Origin: Abelmoschus esculentus
Lineage: Eukaryota > Streptophyta > Magnoliopsida > Malvales > Malvaceae
Reading direction: 5' to 3'
Assembly (NCBI GenBank): GCA_035048815.1
Contig: JAUCBN010000011.1
Span: 16,694,001 to 16,758,000, forward strand
Length of the DNA: 64,000 nucleotides
Shown here: positions 50,213 to 60,599 of the stretch, piece after piece
Layout of the letters: every line of letters starts with the position of its first letter
Position numbering within the stretch: the stretch's first letter is position 1
Translations under genes and position numbers: made by a program
The notes under the pieces: generated by a model
What the model saw: the letters and a program-made list of their open reading frames with translations, nothing else
The model's database searches: none
What the model was told of the DNA's origin: nothing

Positions 50213-51400
50213 GGGTAAAAGGTAGCAAGACATAACATATTGAGGCATAGATTGAATAACTGATTTAATAAAAATTTCTCTACCACTAAAGGACAAAAGG
50301 TGTTTATCCCAATTACTCAAGCAGGCATTCATTTTCTCCCTGGTAAAATCCAAGGCCGTTGTTTTGTTCTTTCCTATTAAGAGAGGGACACCCAGATAAA
50401 TACATGGATCGTCCACTTCTCTTACGTAAAGGATATCATTAATTTCCGCTCTGAGCGATGTACAGGTTTTCTGTGAAAAGAAAATGGTAGATTTCTCAAA
50501 GTTCACCGCCTGTTCGGACAAAATGACTTAAATATGTAGCACGTCCTTAAGGCGTTGAGCTTCTGCAGTTGTGCTTTTAATGAAAATGACACAGTCATCT
50601 GTGAAAAGGAGGTGGTTGATACGTGGTCCATTCCTACTGGCACAAAGACCAGGGAGGTTACCATTTGTTTGCTCAGCATTGAGTAAGGCTGAGAGGCCTT
50701 GAGTACAGAAAAGAAACTGGAAAGGGGAGAGAGGGTCCCCTTGTCGTAAACCTCTGTTAGGTTTGAAAGGTCGTGAAAGGGAGTCATTAATACGTACATG
50801 GAAGGATATTGAGGATACACATTTTATAATAAGGGATATCCAGTTGGGGTTGAAACCTAGTCGAGTCATAATTTGTTCTAGAAAATGCCATTCAACACGA
50901 TCGAAGGCCTTTTCCATATCTAGCTTTAAGCTAGCACCTTTCGCAAGGGATGTTGCATCAGTATTTATAGTATGGATGAGCTCATGGGCAATAAGGATGT
51001 TGTTAGTAATACGCTCCATGGACAAAAGCCGCTTGATTACCGCTAACACATAAAGGTATGATAGATTTCAAACGGTTAATAAGTATTTTTGACACAGTTT
51101 TATAGATGACTGTGCAAAGGCTAATAAGTCTGAATGCCGCATTATAGTAGGATTGCTGATTTTGGGAACAAGAACAATGATGGTACAATTAACCTCTTCT
51201 ATATTAACTGACCCTCTCAGGAGCCCGAGGCATAGGTTTGTAAAGTCCTGACCAAGGACATCCCAGTGCTTCCTGAAGAAGCCACTTGGGAATCCATCAA
51301 CTCCTGGGGCTTTCCTCGGCTCAATATCACGAAAAGCAACAAAAACTTCATCTGCTGTGAATTCTTTATGAAGGTCATTGTTCATGGAATCGCTAGCAAT
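50213..51400 (-). pseudogene. LINE ORF2 reverse transcriptase domain
   Basis: In the sense direction: FTADEVFVAFRDIEPRKAPG then VDGFPSGFFRKHWDVLG (51,385 downward), a frameshift, FRLISLCTVIYKTVSKILIN and QAAFVHG (51,188-51,003), a shift back, KLDMEKAFDRVEW (first catalytic Asp), RGLRQGDPLSPF, and LLFTDDCVIF where the family has FADD (both Asp kept, Ala to Thr). A TAA at 50,528-50,530 interrupts the frame directly after this motif; reading continues in the same frame with SEQAVNFEKS. The domain order and motifs fix it as non-LTR RT of the L1 clade. At least two compensating frameshifts and two in-frame stops make it inactive. Confidence 0.9.
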
Positions 51401-51949
51401 AGTGGGAATGTTATCTAAGATGGAAGAAGCTATAGTAGGAGAGGAAGACGTAAAAAGGTCTTGAAAGTAATTAATAGCAGTAGACCTGATGTCGTCTGTA
51501 TGTGTTTGCCATATATCCTGGTTTTTAAGTAGTTTAGCAATATGATTCTTCCGCCGTCGGCTATTTTCTCTGCATGGAAAATGAAAGCATTTTTATCACC
51601 ATATTCTAACCAGTGTGTTCGAGCTCGTTGAGCCTAATAGATTTCCTTCGCATTTAGCAATCTATCAAGCTCACTTTTAGTAGAGAGAAAATTGTGGATT
51701 TCCGTATCAGAGAGTTGGCGATTGAGACATATATTAATAAAATCGTTCAATTGATTAAAACGCTCATTTGATTTTATGCGCTTGTTGGTTTGCCAAGTGG
51801 ATAGGAAACGACCAATATCCTGATGTTTTTGTAGAGTCGAGTGGTATTGGTTAGACCAGATCCTTCTAATTTGACACAAAACTTCCGGGTTATCAGCCCA
51901 TCAGTTCTCATAACGAAAAGACTTATTAGTCCGCATGGATCGAAGTGTA
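51401..51949 (-). pseudogene. LINE ORF2 EN-RT linker
   Basis: Connects endonuclease to RT. A frame at 51,634-51,879 (81 residues, starting MCQIRRIW) is rich in charged and polar residues and likely helical, as usual for this segment of plant L1 ORF2. The neighbouring stretch carries stops. No catalytic motif. Confidence 0.65.
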
Positions 51950-52649
51950 TGTGAAGGATTAGTGTCCATTAACATTGGGTAGTGGTCAGAGCGCGCCTGA
52001 AAGAATGAGGTAGCTTGGCAATTAGGGAAGGAATTAAACCAGCCAGAGTTACCAAGGAATCTATCAATTTTTTTCATAATGGTTTTAGTATTACGTCCCG
52101 ATCTAGTCCAAGTAAACCATCCAGATATTGGTTTGCAGTCGAAAATATCATTCTTATCAAGACAATCTCAGAAATTGTTAACTTGTGAACGCGCACGACG
52201 TGAACCGCCTTGTTTTTCATTGTCATAAAAGATTTCATTAAAATTCCCCCTAAGAGCCAAGGAAGGGCAGAGTTTGGGCTTAGAGAATCTATTAATTGCC
52301 AAGTTTTGTATTTGTTTTCTGTTTCAGGGAAACCATGTAAGCCAGAAAAATGGAATTGAGACTGTTCAAATGAAATAATCACATCAATATGACGATTCGA
52401 GTAAGAGAGCAAATTAGTTGAAGTTTTGTTATTCCAAAGAAGAGCAAGTCTTGTACAAGAAGGGTTTGGCTCAACATCTATATAGCCGTGCATGCCAAGC
52501 TTATGCTTAATTCGTTCCATATTGTGTCTGTTTAATCTAGTTTCACAAAGAAAGAGACAGTCGACATCATGCTTGGTGGTAGCACGTTGTAATGAAAGAA
52601 CTGCCTTAGTGTTTCCAAGATCCTGACAGTTCCAACATAAGAGTTTTAT
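51950..52649 (-). pseudogene. LINE ORF2 apurinic-like endonuclease domain
   Basis: Starts in register with the ORF2 start of the duplicated copy, but the initiator is ATA (52,647-52,649) instead of ATG. The N-terminus reads LLCWNCQDLGN, matching the WNCxGLG start of plant L1 endonucleases, followed by FLCETRLNR (catalytic Glu of the ETK/ETR motif). Then come LALLWNN, FHFSGLHGFPETE, TWQLIDSLS and PWLLGG, after which a frameshift breaks the GDFN-type motif. The domain nicks target DNA at T-rich sites to prime reverse transcription, consistent with the TCCATTTTT target used here. Dead by frameshifts. Confidence 0.85.
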
Positions 52650-52720
52650 ATTTCTTGGCGGGGTTAAACATTGTCAACCACCACCGAAGAGTTTTTAGTG
52701 CTGCTCATCCCATCTAATGC
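52535..52720 (-). repeat. Boundary duplication, element-distal copy
   Basis: Carries the end of ORF1 (GMSSTKNSS) and the start of ORF2. It is homologous to 53,265-53,450 at an exact offset of 730 bp (shared ACAGTTCCAAC at 52,626 and 53,356). This copy leads into the genuine endonuclease. Its ORF1 tail stops earlier, and the ORF2 start codon is ATA. Confidence 0.8.
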
Positions 52721-53264
52721 TATAAAAGTTAAGAAAAGGTGCTTCAAACGAAATATATAGGATATATGTAAATTAGTTCGCATATCAAGATTTAGGTTCT
52801 TGATGGTAAAATACTCAATGGATAGAGAAACATCATAAAAGATGTTGGAGAAATTCCTTTGTAGGGTGAAACATTCATAAAACTAAAAAACCTTAAGATA
52901 GATAGATAGCAGACAAAAAGGTCAGCAGAAAGAAGGTTATTTAGACGAAAGACATGAGGACTAGAGGAGAAAAAATACGGCTTGGTTTACAAACTTAGTG
53001 ACATGAACAAACCACAATGATGGTAAAAATACTAAAACAATATAGAGCCTCACCAGAGCCCAGTAGAACGAAAAAATAAGAAGATACAACAACATAAGAA
53101 AAAGGAAAAAGGAGCAAAAAAAAAACATAAAAAGTAAAAAAATAAAGCAGTAGAAGTATTATTATTCAAAATAAAGAAAATCCCCCAAAACAGAGGTCTA
53201 AAGACAAAGGCTATGCAGCCACGTAGGCTGAACAAGATACAAGTAAAAACTAAGAAATAGGTAG
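52721..53264 (-). other. Unassigned spacer between the duplicated ORF1/ORF2 boundaries
   Basis: About 540 bp with no recognisable protein or satellite sequence. On the plus strand it is purine-rich, with AAAAAGGAAAAAGGAGC-like runs around 53,090-53,150. A minus-strand frame (53,050-53,379) begins as a normal ORF2 start and then becomes a low-complexity Phe/Leu-rich translation of this purine-rich strand, which is not a credible protein. It may be leader-like sequence from another LINE copy joined in by template switching. Confidence 0.6.
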
Positions 53265-53450
53265 ACCTAAAATAAAGAAAAAGAAAAGTAGCGGCATCAT
53301 GCGGTGAAATAGCATATTGCAAAGTAAGAACTATCAGAGTATTGCCAAGGTTCAGACAGTTCCAACGGAAAAATATCATTTTACTCGGCAGGGTTGATCA
53401 GAGGGTCAACCTCGGTTGCAGAGTTTTTTGTGTTGCTCATCCCAGCTTTC
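53265..53450 (-). repeat. Boundary duplication, element-proximal copy
   Basis: Contains the real ORF1 tail (GMSNTKNSA) and an ORF2 start MIFFRWNCLNLGN. Homology to the other copy fades after about 35 codons (around 53,265), where translation becomes low-complexity. ORF1 stop TAA (53,381-53,383) and this ORF2 ATG (53,377-53,379) are one base apart, the normal compact arrangement. Confidence 0.8.
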
Positions 53451-54733
53451 TCAATAGGTGCGTTGCTAGCTCTTGGTCGCTTAATCCTAGTATTTTCATC
53501 TGAAGGAGAAGTTCTCTTCACACCTCGACTTGAGGTTGGCCAGACAAGTCGCTTAGGAGTTGGCGCAGAATCAAGCCAATCTGCTGCCTCTTGGAAGTCA
53601 TGGTCATTAGCTAGGTCAACCTCCAACTCTTTGAGGTCAGGATCTAGAAGGCTCACCTCCGCCGTGTTGACATTAGACTGTTGTCTGGTAGTAATATTAG
53701 AACCTTGGTCAAGAAAAATCATTTGCAGTGGTTGTGTAGGGGAGCGACGAGCAGAGAGTTTACTAGGAACCGTTGGGAGGAGTCTGGGCCCCTTAGGAAT
53801 ATGAAGTGGAGGTTCATTACTTGAAGCAGACTCATGGCCATTGGTTGGAAGGGATACCAAAGGGGCTTTATCTTTCCCATCGTTGTTATTGGTGTTGGAG
53901 GTTTGAGAGGATGTAGGAGTTTGTTGAGCATTAGGTTCATTGGTGATATAACGGATACGACCTCTTTGAGCGGGTTGTACATCCTTCTTCTTAGGAACAT
54001 ATCTTAGCTAGTCGCCAAAAGGAAGTCGTTTAGGTCGTGATTCAACCGGGATTGAACAAGAGTTCAATGAGTAACCAATTCGGCCACAACATTGGTAAAT
54101 TGTAGGAAGACGTTCGTACTGGAGTAGACAGAACCTTGTGGAGAGCTGTCCCCCAATAGCAACACAGCGCCGAATTGGTTGTGTGACATCTAGCGACAAA
54201 CCAACCCGTAGGTAGTCAACCATATTGAAATCAATTTTCCTGGTATCAATTTTCGTTACTATTCTGATTATGGCCCCTAGGGATTTGCCAATATCATTAG
54301 CAGACTCCTCCGTAGCAATAAAAATGTGTGGGATGTTGTAGGTACACACCCAAACATTCATCTTAGAAAAGGAATTTTCATTGGACGTGATAGAGGGGTT
54401 GTATTGAGTTAGAACAAGTCACTCATCTTTGTATGTCCAAGATCCTCTAGATAGTATATCATCCTTGATCTTCTCATCCTTGAAACGGATGAGGAACATA
54501 TGTGGTTTCAAAATTCATATAGAAGCAAGCTTGGCCATAGTCCAGATGCCAGTAAAAGCTTTGACAATCACCTATTCATCAATCTCTTTGGAAGAAATAA
54601 GATTCCCCATAAGGGTGGATTGTGTTTCTTCTTCTGATAGACCCCAAGAAATACTAGGTTGGAAGATAGTTGTCTGCTCATCAGCAGTAAATTGAAGATT
54701 CCCATGTTGTTGGAGGATTGTCTTGGAATCCAT
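53381..54733 (-). pseudogene. LINE ORF1 (DUF4283 / zinc-knuckle protein), four in-frame stops
   Basis: A single 450-codon frame with no frameshift, from MDSKTILQQHGNLQ (54,733) to TAA at 53,381. Four stops interrupt it: TAG 54,572-54,574 (codon 54), TGA 54,515-54,517 (codon 73), TGA 54,419-54,421 (codon 105) and TAG 54,008-54,010 (codon 242). N-terminal pieces such as IWTMAKLAS, MFLIRFKDE and SWTYKDE followed by LVLTQYNPS fit the DUF4283 RNA-binding domain of plant LINE ORF1. A zinc knuckle lies near codons 225-235 (YQCCGRIGYSLNSC), where two ligands (first Cys, His) are Tyr. The C-terminal half is Ser/Pro/Asn-rich with a basic PKRL and KRTSP stretch. Its role in the family is to package LINE RNA. 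Confidence 0.85.
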
Positions 54734-56991
54734 TGTTAAGAGATTGATAAAAACAAAAGAAAATTTGAGAGAAAAGGAGAGATAGGTGCGTGTGGTATAT
54801 ATAGTAGATGAGAAAATATGAGAGGGATGGGTAGATTTATATAGGAAAGAAAGAGTTTGAAGTATACCAAGATTATAGTTAAAAGAATTAGAAGGAAATA
54901 AAAAGTAAAAAAGGTAAATGTTATTATATGGAGAAAATAAAATATTATAATATATTTGAGAAGAGATAGGCAAGGATATCTTATCACATATGATATGAGA
55001 AAAGTTATGTATTTGAAAATATATAGGAATCATAAAGAAACAATCTATAATCCGTAAAGAAGTTTGAGGTGTAAAAGGAATATAAGAATAAAATATAAAT
55101 AACTCTTTAAAAAATAGAATTTTAACAGAAAGGTAGTTAGAAACTTGGTAGAATATGATAAACCTAATTAAAAAGGCATTAAGAGAAGTTCTTAACTTGG
55201 TAAGAATAACAGACATGTAACTAATATATAAGAGCCAATAAATGGTCTATTCTAAAAAGGTATAAGGTCAAGAAGAGTGTAGATTAAAGAGAACGCCAGG
55301 AAAAAACCAGAGTGAAACTTATACAAATAGACATGTAATCTAGGAGGAATCATAGTGTGGAGAATCTTGTATTGGATTAAGCAATTATTAAAGATAATAA
55401 TGTTGAACCAAAAAAACGGTTAGCGAAAATAAGACACCATTAAAGGTGTTAGATAAACCCCTAAGATAGGGTTGTATGTTCAAAAAATTAATTAATCTAG
55501 AAGAAAAAAATAAAATATACAATGTTAATACGAAGGGACTGAGTAAGACCAGTACAAGGAATTGAAGCTAGTACATGGTCCACAACCACGTCTTTACTCA
55601 GTGAGGGAGAACAACCAGCTTTGGTCGATAGAGAACAAAAAAAAAAAAGAGCAAACATAGAAGTTATGACCCAGCCATGAATCCCAGCAGACTTGGCATT
55701 CACGAGAAGCCAAGATCGTCGAAGAAGGCCAGAGAGAAACATGATCAGGCCTCGAGAAGAAGTCTGAAAAAGTCAGGTAATTGGGGATGAACAAGACACT
55801 CGATAGAAACATGAGATCTGAAAAATTGAACGAAAAAGAGCAAACAAGTATGTTAAAGAAATAGCAAAGAGAGTTTCAGACCAAAGAAAGACAAACAAAC
55901 AGTAATCCATGGTTCCCAGGAGCAAACCATCGCCATGTAAAAGAGTTGCATCAGAAATTATCAAGAGTAAGAAAGAAGAAAGAGGAAGAAAAAACCAACA
56001 TATCTTGATCGTTAACAGTGAAAGTAATAGAGTTCTTGAAGCCTTTGCGTCCATTAACATGGAGGAGATGATATGCAAGGCCATTGTCAATCTTCAAGAA
56101 AAGCAAAATAGTTTCCATCACCAGAAAAGCGGTCGATTTAATCACCGAGTGAGTTTGAAACGGTGGGATTAGAGAGATAAATAAGAAAAAGGAGAACACA
56201 ATAACCAGAGATATAAGCAAACCCATAAAGAAAAGAGTTGTAGATAGAAAAGGCCTCCACAGACTTAGTTTAGATAAAACTACGCTAGTTCTAGTAGAAG
56301 TGGGAGTCAAAACATAACAAATAGATAAAACCACAATAGCATTGTTGTTAGAACACTAAGAAAATTTGCGACCTAAACTTGCATATCTATGAAATAAGTA
56401 AGCATGTGGGATAAAGACCGAAAGCAAGGCTCGGAAAGGAGGTCTTCGTGCCTGATCCAAAAGCAAGAAAACTGCAAGAGTCCTAGACAAAGTGTAGCAA
56501 AAGTTTCGACCCAGTAAAAGTAAGGATCGTGGATTGGTAAGGTTAGAGATCCCCAAGAGGGATGGTATAGTGTCAAAAGAGCCTGGTGTATGGTTTGGCA
56601 GTAAGGAGAGTGGAAGAAAACGCCGAGTATACAATCGGCTAACTGCTGAAACTCGTTCGGAAGACAACCAAAGATCAGGATTGTAAAACAAAATAGAAAG
56701 GAACATACCTTGATTCTGACCAGACCATTATCGAGAGTCTAGCAATCAAAAAATAAAGAACTTGCACCAGGAAGAATTTGTAATGGCGTAAACCAAGAGA
56801 AAGCTCGGATGTGCGAACAACAGCGCTGTTACGAGGTGGCTGGATGATGCTGGTGGAATTGCATCCTTCTCTCCCGAAGTGGGCGGAGATAGAAGGCCGA
56901 TCAAAGGAGGAGAAGGCGATCTGTAGAAGGGAGATCCGGTGGTAGGGGGAACAAAGAAAAGAGAAAAAGAGAGAGGGAGAGGAGAGAGCAA
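54734..56991 (-). other. Long 5' UTR of the LINE
   Basis: About 2.26 kb upstream of ORF1 in the element's sense. The first 60 bases read on the minus strand are C/T-rich (CTCTCTCCTCTCCCTCTCTC), as commonly found at the 5' end of full-length plant L1s, where the internal promoter starts. The distal third is less AT-rich (around 56,790-56,950). The part next to ORF1 (54,750-55,250) is very AT-rich. Frames of 60-130 codons on the minus strand (for example 56,356-56,706) have no recognisable domain and are treated as chance. Confidence 0.65.
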
Positions 56992-57000
56992 TCCATTTTT
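56992..57000. repeat. Right target-site duplication of the long LINE
   Basis: TCCATTTTT, identical to 48,470-48,478. Directly followed by satellite (AACCGAGTAGAAAG), which restores a monomer when joined to the left flank. Confidence 0.78.
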
Positions 57001-57104
57001 AACCGAGTAGAAAGATGAAAATTTGAGATTAATATGTAAATTTTTTTCAAAAGCCCATAATTAACTATTTGAACTCATAAAATTTGATGTAATAACATTT
57101 GGTT
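57001..57104 (-). repeat. 170-bp satellite, subfamily B, short remnant
   Basis: About 0.6 of a reversed monomer (AACCGAG ... AACATTTGGTT) between the LINE and the next insertion. Confidence 0.9.
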
Positions 57105-58073
57105 ATTCTCAATTATGAATGACTATCGAATGACTCCTTCTTCGTGAATGGATGCTCGCACCACCCAACTTGCTCCGGCAATTGGGCTCAATCGATTGTT
57201 TATGGCATTTCACCGAGTTGTCAGTTCATAAATTGTTTGGACAATTGCAACGAGGGAATGGCCTGGGCAATTTGGGCGACTATCCTTAAGGTTCGACAAA
57301 GCATAGCTTCTCTTAGCCGTTGAAATCCTGCACTTATCCCTAAGCCAGATTAGTTCTTTTGCACTTGGATCGAATCATTCCTCCTCGTTTCGTGAATCCA
57401 ATCCTCCCGGATCTGGATAAATAAATCGTTTATCGAGTCCTCTCCTAACTCTCTCGTAAACAAATTTAATTGCCAAGAGTACGTAAACCTCAATTTAGAA
57501 CATACCAAACACTTGATAAAAGTCAAACGAAGTATTCATAACATAAGAATAACCCCAGCCAACTAAAATTAGTTCATGGTTGGGCAATAGTTTCCAATAA
57601 ACATTCCTCTCATCCCTGAAAATAAAAGAGACAAAGATAAAAAAAAACTATCACTTGTTTCCCCTTCAATCTCACGATCCAGCTCTCCTCTCCATGTTGT
57701 GATCGACAAGCTCCTTATATGGAGTTAATGATAAATCTTGATGATGGAATAATATATAATGGGAAATAATTATGAAAGAATATCTCAAAATTATATATTA
57801 TTCAAATTTCATGTTTCCTTGTTTGTCCTTCATCTTCCATATCTTCTTTCCATAGATAGCTCTCAATCAAAGATTTCCTTCTGCAAAATAAAGACATAAA
57901 CCACAGAAGCATCTTTTCTGCAGAAAATTAACCAAAAACAACCAAGTAAATGTACAAGGTGACAACTAATGAAAATGCATGAAAAATATGAATATGCAAC
58001 TAATTAAATGATTAAGTATGACAATAAACATGAGTAAAAAGGGTAATAAATCAGTAAATTATTCAACCTAACA
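57105..58073. other. Unidentified 970-bp insertion in the satellite
   Basis: Non-satellite sequence interrupting a reversed monomer between AACATTTGGTT and GTTGGGATTAAAACG, where about eight bases of the monomer (GTCGTTTT) appear replaced. It is less AT-rich at the left (57,110-57,450) than at the right. On the minus strand two stretches of 37 and about 60 codons are open around 57,240-57,480 (for example FIYPDPGGLDSRNEE, then one stop, then LIWLRDKCRISTAKR), but no family was recognised. No LTR ends, LINE tail, terminal inverted repeat or clear target duplication was found. It could be a fragment of a transposon or captured host DNA. Confidence 0.55.
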
Positions 58074-58269
58074 GTTGGGATTAAAACGTGTATGTCTATA
58101 AGGCTTTATAGAGATTCCGTTCCAATTTTAACAGAGTAAAAAGCTAAAAATTTTAGATCAATATGTATAATTCTGCTCAAAAGCGCATAAATAACTATTT
58201 GAAGTCATAAAATTTATTTAAGAATATCTAGTTGTCGTTTTATTGGGATTAAAACGTGCATGTCTAAAT

Positions 58270-60340
58270 GGGATTTTTAGGGGATCAATTCCAATTTTAA
58301 CCAAGTAAAAAGTTAAAAAATTAAGATTAATAACTATAATTTTGTTCAAAAGCCCATAATTAACTATATGAACTCATAAAATTTGATTTAATAACATATG
58401 GTTGTCGTTTTGTTGGGATTAAAATGTGCATGTCTAAAAGGGCTTTATAGAGAATCCGTTCAAATTTTAACCGAGTAAAAAGCCCAAAATTTTAGATTAA
58501 TCTGTTTAATTTTGCTTAAAAGCCTACAATTAACTATTTGAACTCATAAAATTTGATTTAATAATATTTGTTTGTCGTTTTTTTTTAGAATTAAAACGTG
58601 CATGTTTAAAAAGGTTTTATAAAGAATCCATTCGAATTTTAATAGAGTAAAAAGCTGAAAATTTTAGATTAATCTGTATAATTTTGTTCAAAAGCCCATA
58701 ATTAACTATTTGAATTCATAAAGTTTAATTTAATAAAATATGGTTGTCCTTTTGTTGTGATTAAAACGTGCATGTCTAAACGGGCTTTATAGAGGATCCG
58801 TTCCAATTTTAATTGAGTAAAAAGTTGAAATTTGAGATTAATATGTGTAGTTTTTTTAAAATCCCATAATTAACTATTTGAACCCATAAAATATTATTTA
58901 ATAACATTTGATTTTCATTTTGATGGGATTAAAACGTGCATGTCTGAAAAGGTTTTATAGAGAAGCCAAAAATTTTAGATTAATCTGTTTAATTTTTTTC
59001 AAAAGCCCATAATTAACTATTTAAACTCATAAAATTTGATTTAATAACATTTAGTTGTCGTTGTGTTGGGATTAAAATGTGCATGTCTAAAAAGGTTTTA
59101 TAGAGAATCCGTTCGAAATTTAACAAAGTAACAAGCTGAAAATTTTAAATTAATCTGTATAACTTTGTTCAAAAGCCCATAATTAACTATTTGAACTCAT
59201 AAAATTTGATTTAATAGCATTTGTTTGTCGTTTTGTTGAGATTAAAATGTGCTTGTCTAAATAGGCTTCATAGAAGATGCGTGCCAATTTTAACCGAGTA
59301 AAAAGTTGAAAATTTGAGATTAATATGTATAATTTTTTTAAAAGCCAATAATTAACTATTCTAACTCATAATATTTGATTTAATAACATTTGGTTCTCGT
59401 TTTGTTGAGATTAAAACACGTGTGTCTAAAAAGGTTTTATAGAGAATCCGTTCGAATTTTAACCGAGTAAAAGCTGAAAATTTTAGATTAATCTGTTTAA
59501 TTTTGTTCAAAATCTCATAATTAAATATTTCAACTCATAAAATTTGATTTAATAACATCTCGTTTTTGTTTTGATGGGATTAAAATGTGCATGTCTAAAT
59601 GGGCTTTATAGAGGATCCGTTCGAATTTTAAACGGGTAAAAAGCTTAAAATTTTAGATTAATCTCCATAATTTTGTTCAAAAACCCATATTTAATTATTT
59701 GAACTCATAAAATTTGATTTAACAACATCTGATTGTCGTTTTGGTTGGATTTAATCGTGCATGTCTAAATAGGCTTTATTGAGGATCCGTTCCAATTTTA
59801 ACCGAGTAAAAAGTTGAAAATTAAGATTAATATGTATAATTTTTTTTAAAAGCCCATAATTAACTATTTTAACTCATAAAATTTAATTTAAAAACATCTG
59901 GTTTTCATTTTGTTCGTATTAAAACGTACATATCTAAATGGGCTTTATAGAGAATCCGTTCCAATTTTAAACGAGTAAAAAGTTCAAAATTTTAGATTAA
60001 TCTGTATAATATTGTTCGAAAGCTCATAATTAACAATTTAAATCATAAAATTTGATTTAATAACATCTGGATATCGTTTTGTTGGGATTAAAACGTGCAT
60101 GTCTAAATTGGCTTTATAAAGGATCCGTTCGAATTTTAACCGAGTAAAAAGCTTAAAATTTTAGATTAATCTACATAATTTCATTCAAAATCCCATAATT
60201 AACTATTTGAACTCATAAAATTTGATTTAATAACATCTTATTGTCGTTTTGTTGGGATTTAAACATGTATGTCTAAATGAGATTTATAGAGGATCCGTTC
60301 TAATTTTAACCGAGTAAAAAGTTGAAAATTTGAGATTAAT
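58270..60340 (-). repeat. Three-monomer (about 505-bp) periodicity
   Basis: The B1 mark (GAGATTAATATGT or close variants) recurs at 58,833, 59,316, 59,823 and 60,332, about three monomers apart, with B2-type monomers between. Farther right the spacing is again mostly about 505 bp (61,000 to 61,514; 61,514 to 61,997; 62,340 to 62,848; 63,188 to 63,692), broken by two- and four-monomer steps. It is a degenerate trimeric higher-order repeat. Confidence 0.65.
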
Positions 60341-60599
60341 ATGTATAATTTTTTTAAAAAGCCCATAATTAAATATTTGAACTTGTAAAATTTGATTTAA
60401 TAACATTTGGTTGTCGTTTTGTTGGGTTTAAAACGTGCATGTCTAAAAAGACTTTATAGAGAATCCGTTCAAATTTTAATTGAGTAAAAAGCTAAAAATT
60501 TTAGATTAATTTGTATAACTTTGTTCAAATACCCATAATTAACTATTTGAACTCATAAAATTTGATTTAAAAACATCTGGTTGTCATTTTGTTGGGATT

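Larger units (their letters stand above)
48479..56991 (-). mobile_element. Near full-length plant L1 LINE, inactive
   Basis: An 8.5-kb minus-strand insertion flanked by 9-bp direct repeats (TCCATTTTT). Order in its own sense: long 5' UTR starting with a C/T-rich stretch (56,991 down to 54,734), ORF1 (54,733-53,381), a partial duplication of the ORF1/ORF2 boundary (to 52,535), ORF2 with endonuclease, reverse transcriptase, zf-RVT-like region and RNase H (52,649-48,569), a short 3' UTR and a T-tract on the plus strand (the A tail). ORF1 has four in-frame stops and ORF2 several stops and frameshifts, so it cannot move by itself. The presence of both ends and of a target duplication argues for a complete original insertion. 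It is longer than a typical plant L1, partly because of the long leader and the internal duplication. Confidence 0.9.

Noticed and set aside
53394..53804. Plus-strand 136-codon frame
   Set aside because: Antisense shadow of LINE ORF1, which has family motifs on the minus strand.
54736..55216. N-terminal extension of ORF1 up to 55,216
   Set aside because: The upstream translation is low-complexity Phe/Ile/Tyr/Ser from AT-rich leader DNA. MDSKT at 54,733 fits a normal ORF1 start.
57105..58073. Helitron or solo LTR explanation for the unknown insert
   Set aside because: Helitron-type ends (TC start, CTRR end between A and T) and LTR-type TG...CA ends with target duplication were looked for at both edges and not found.
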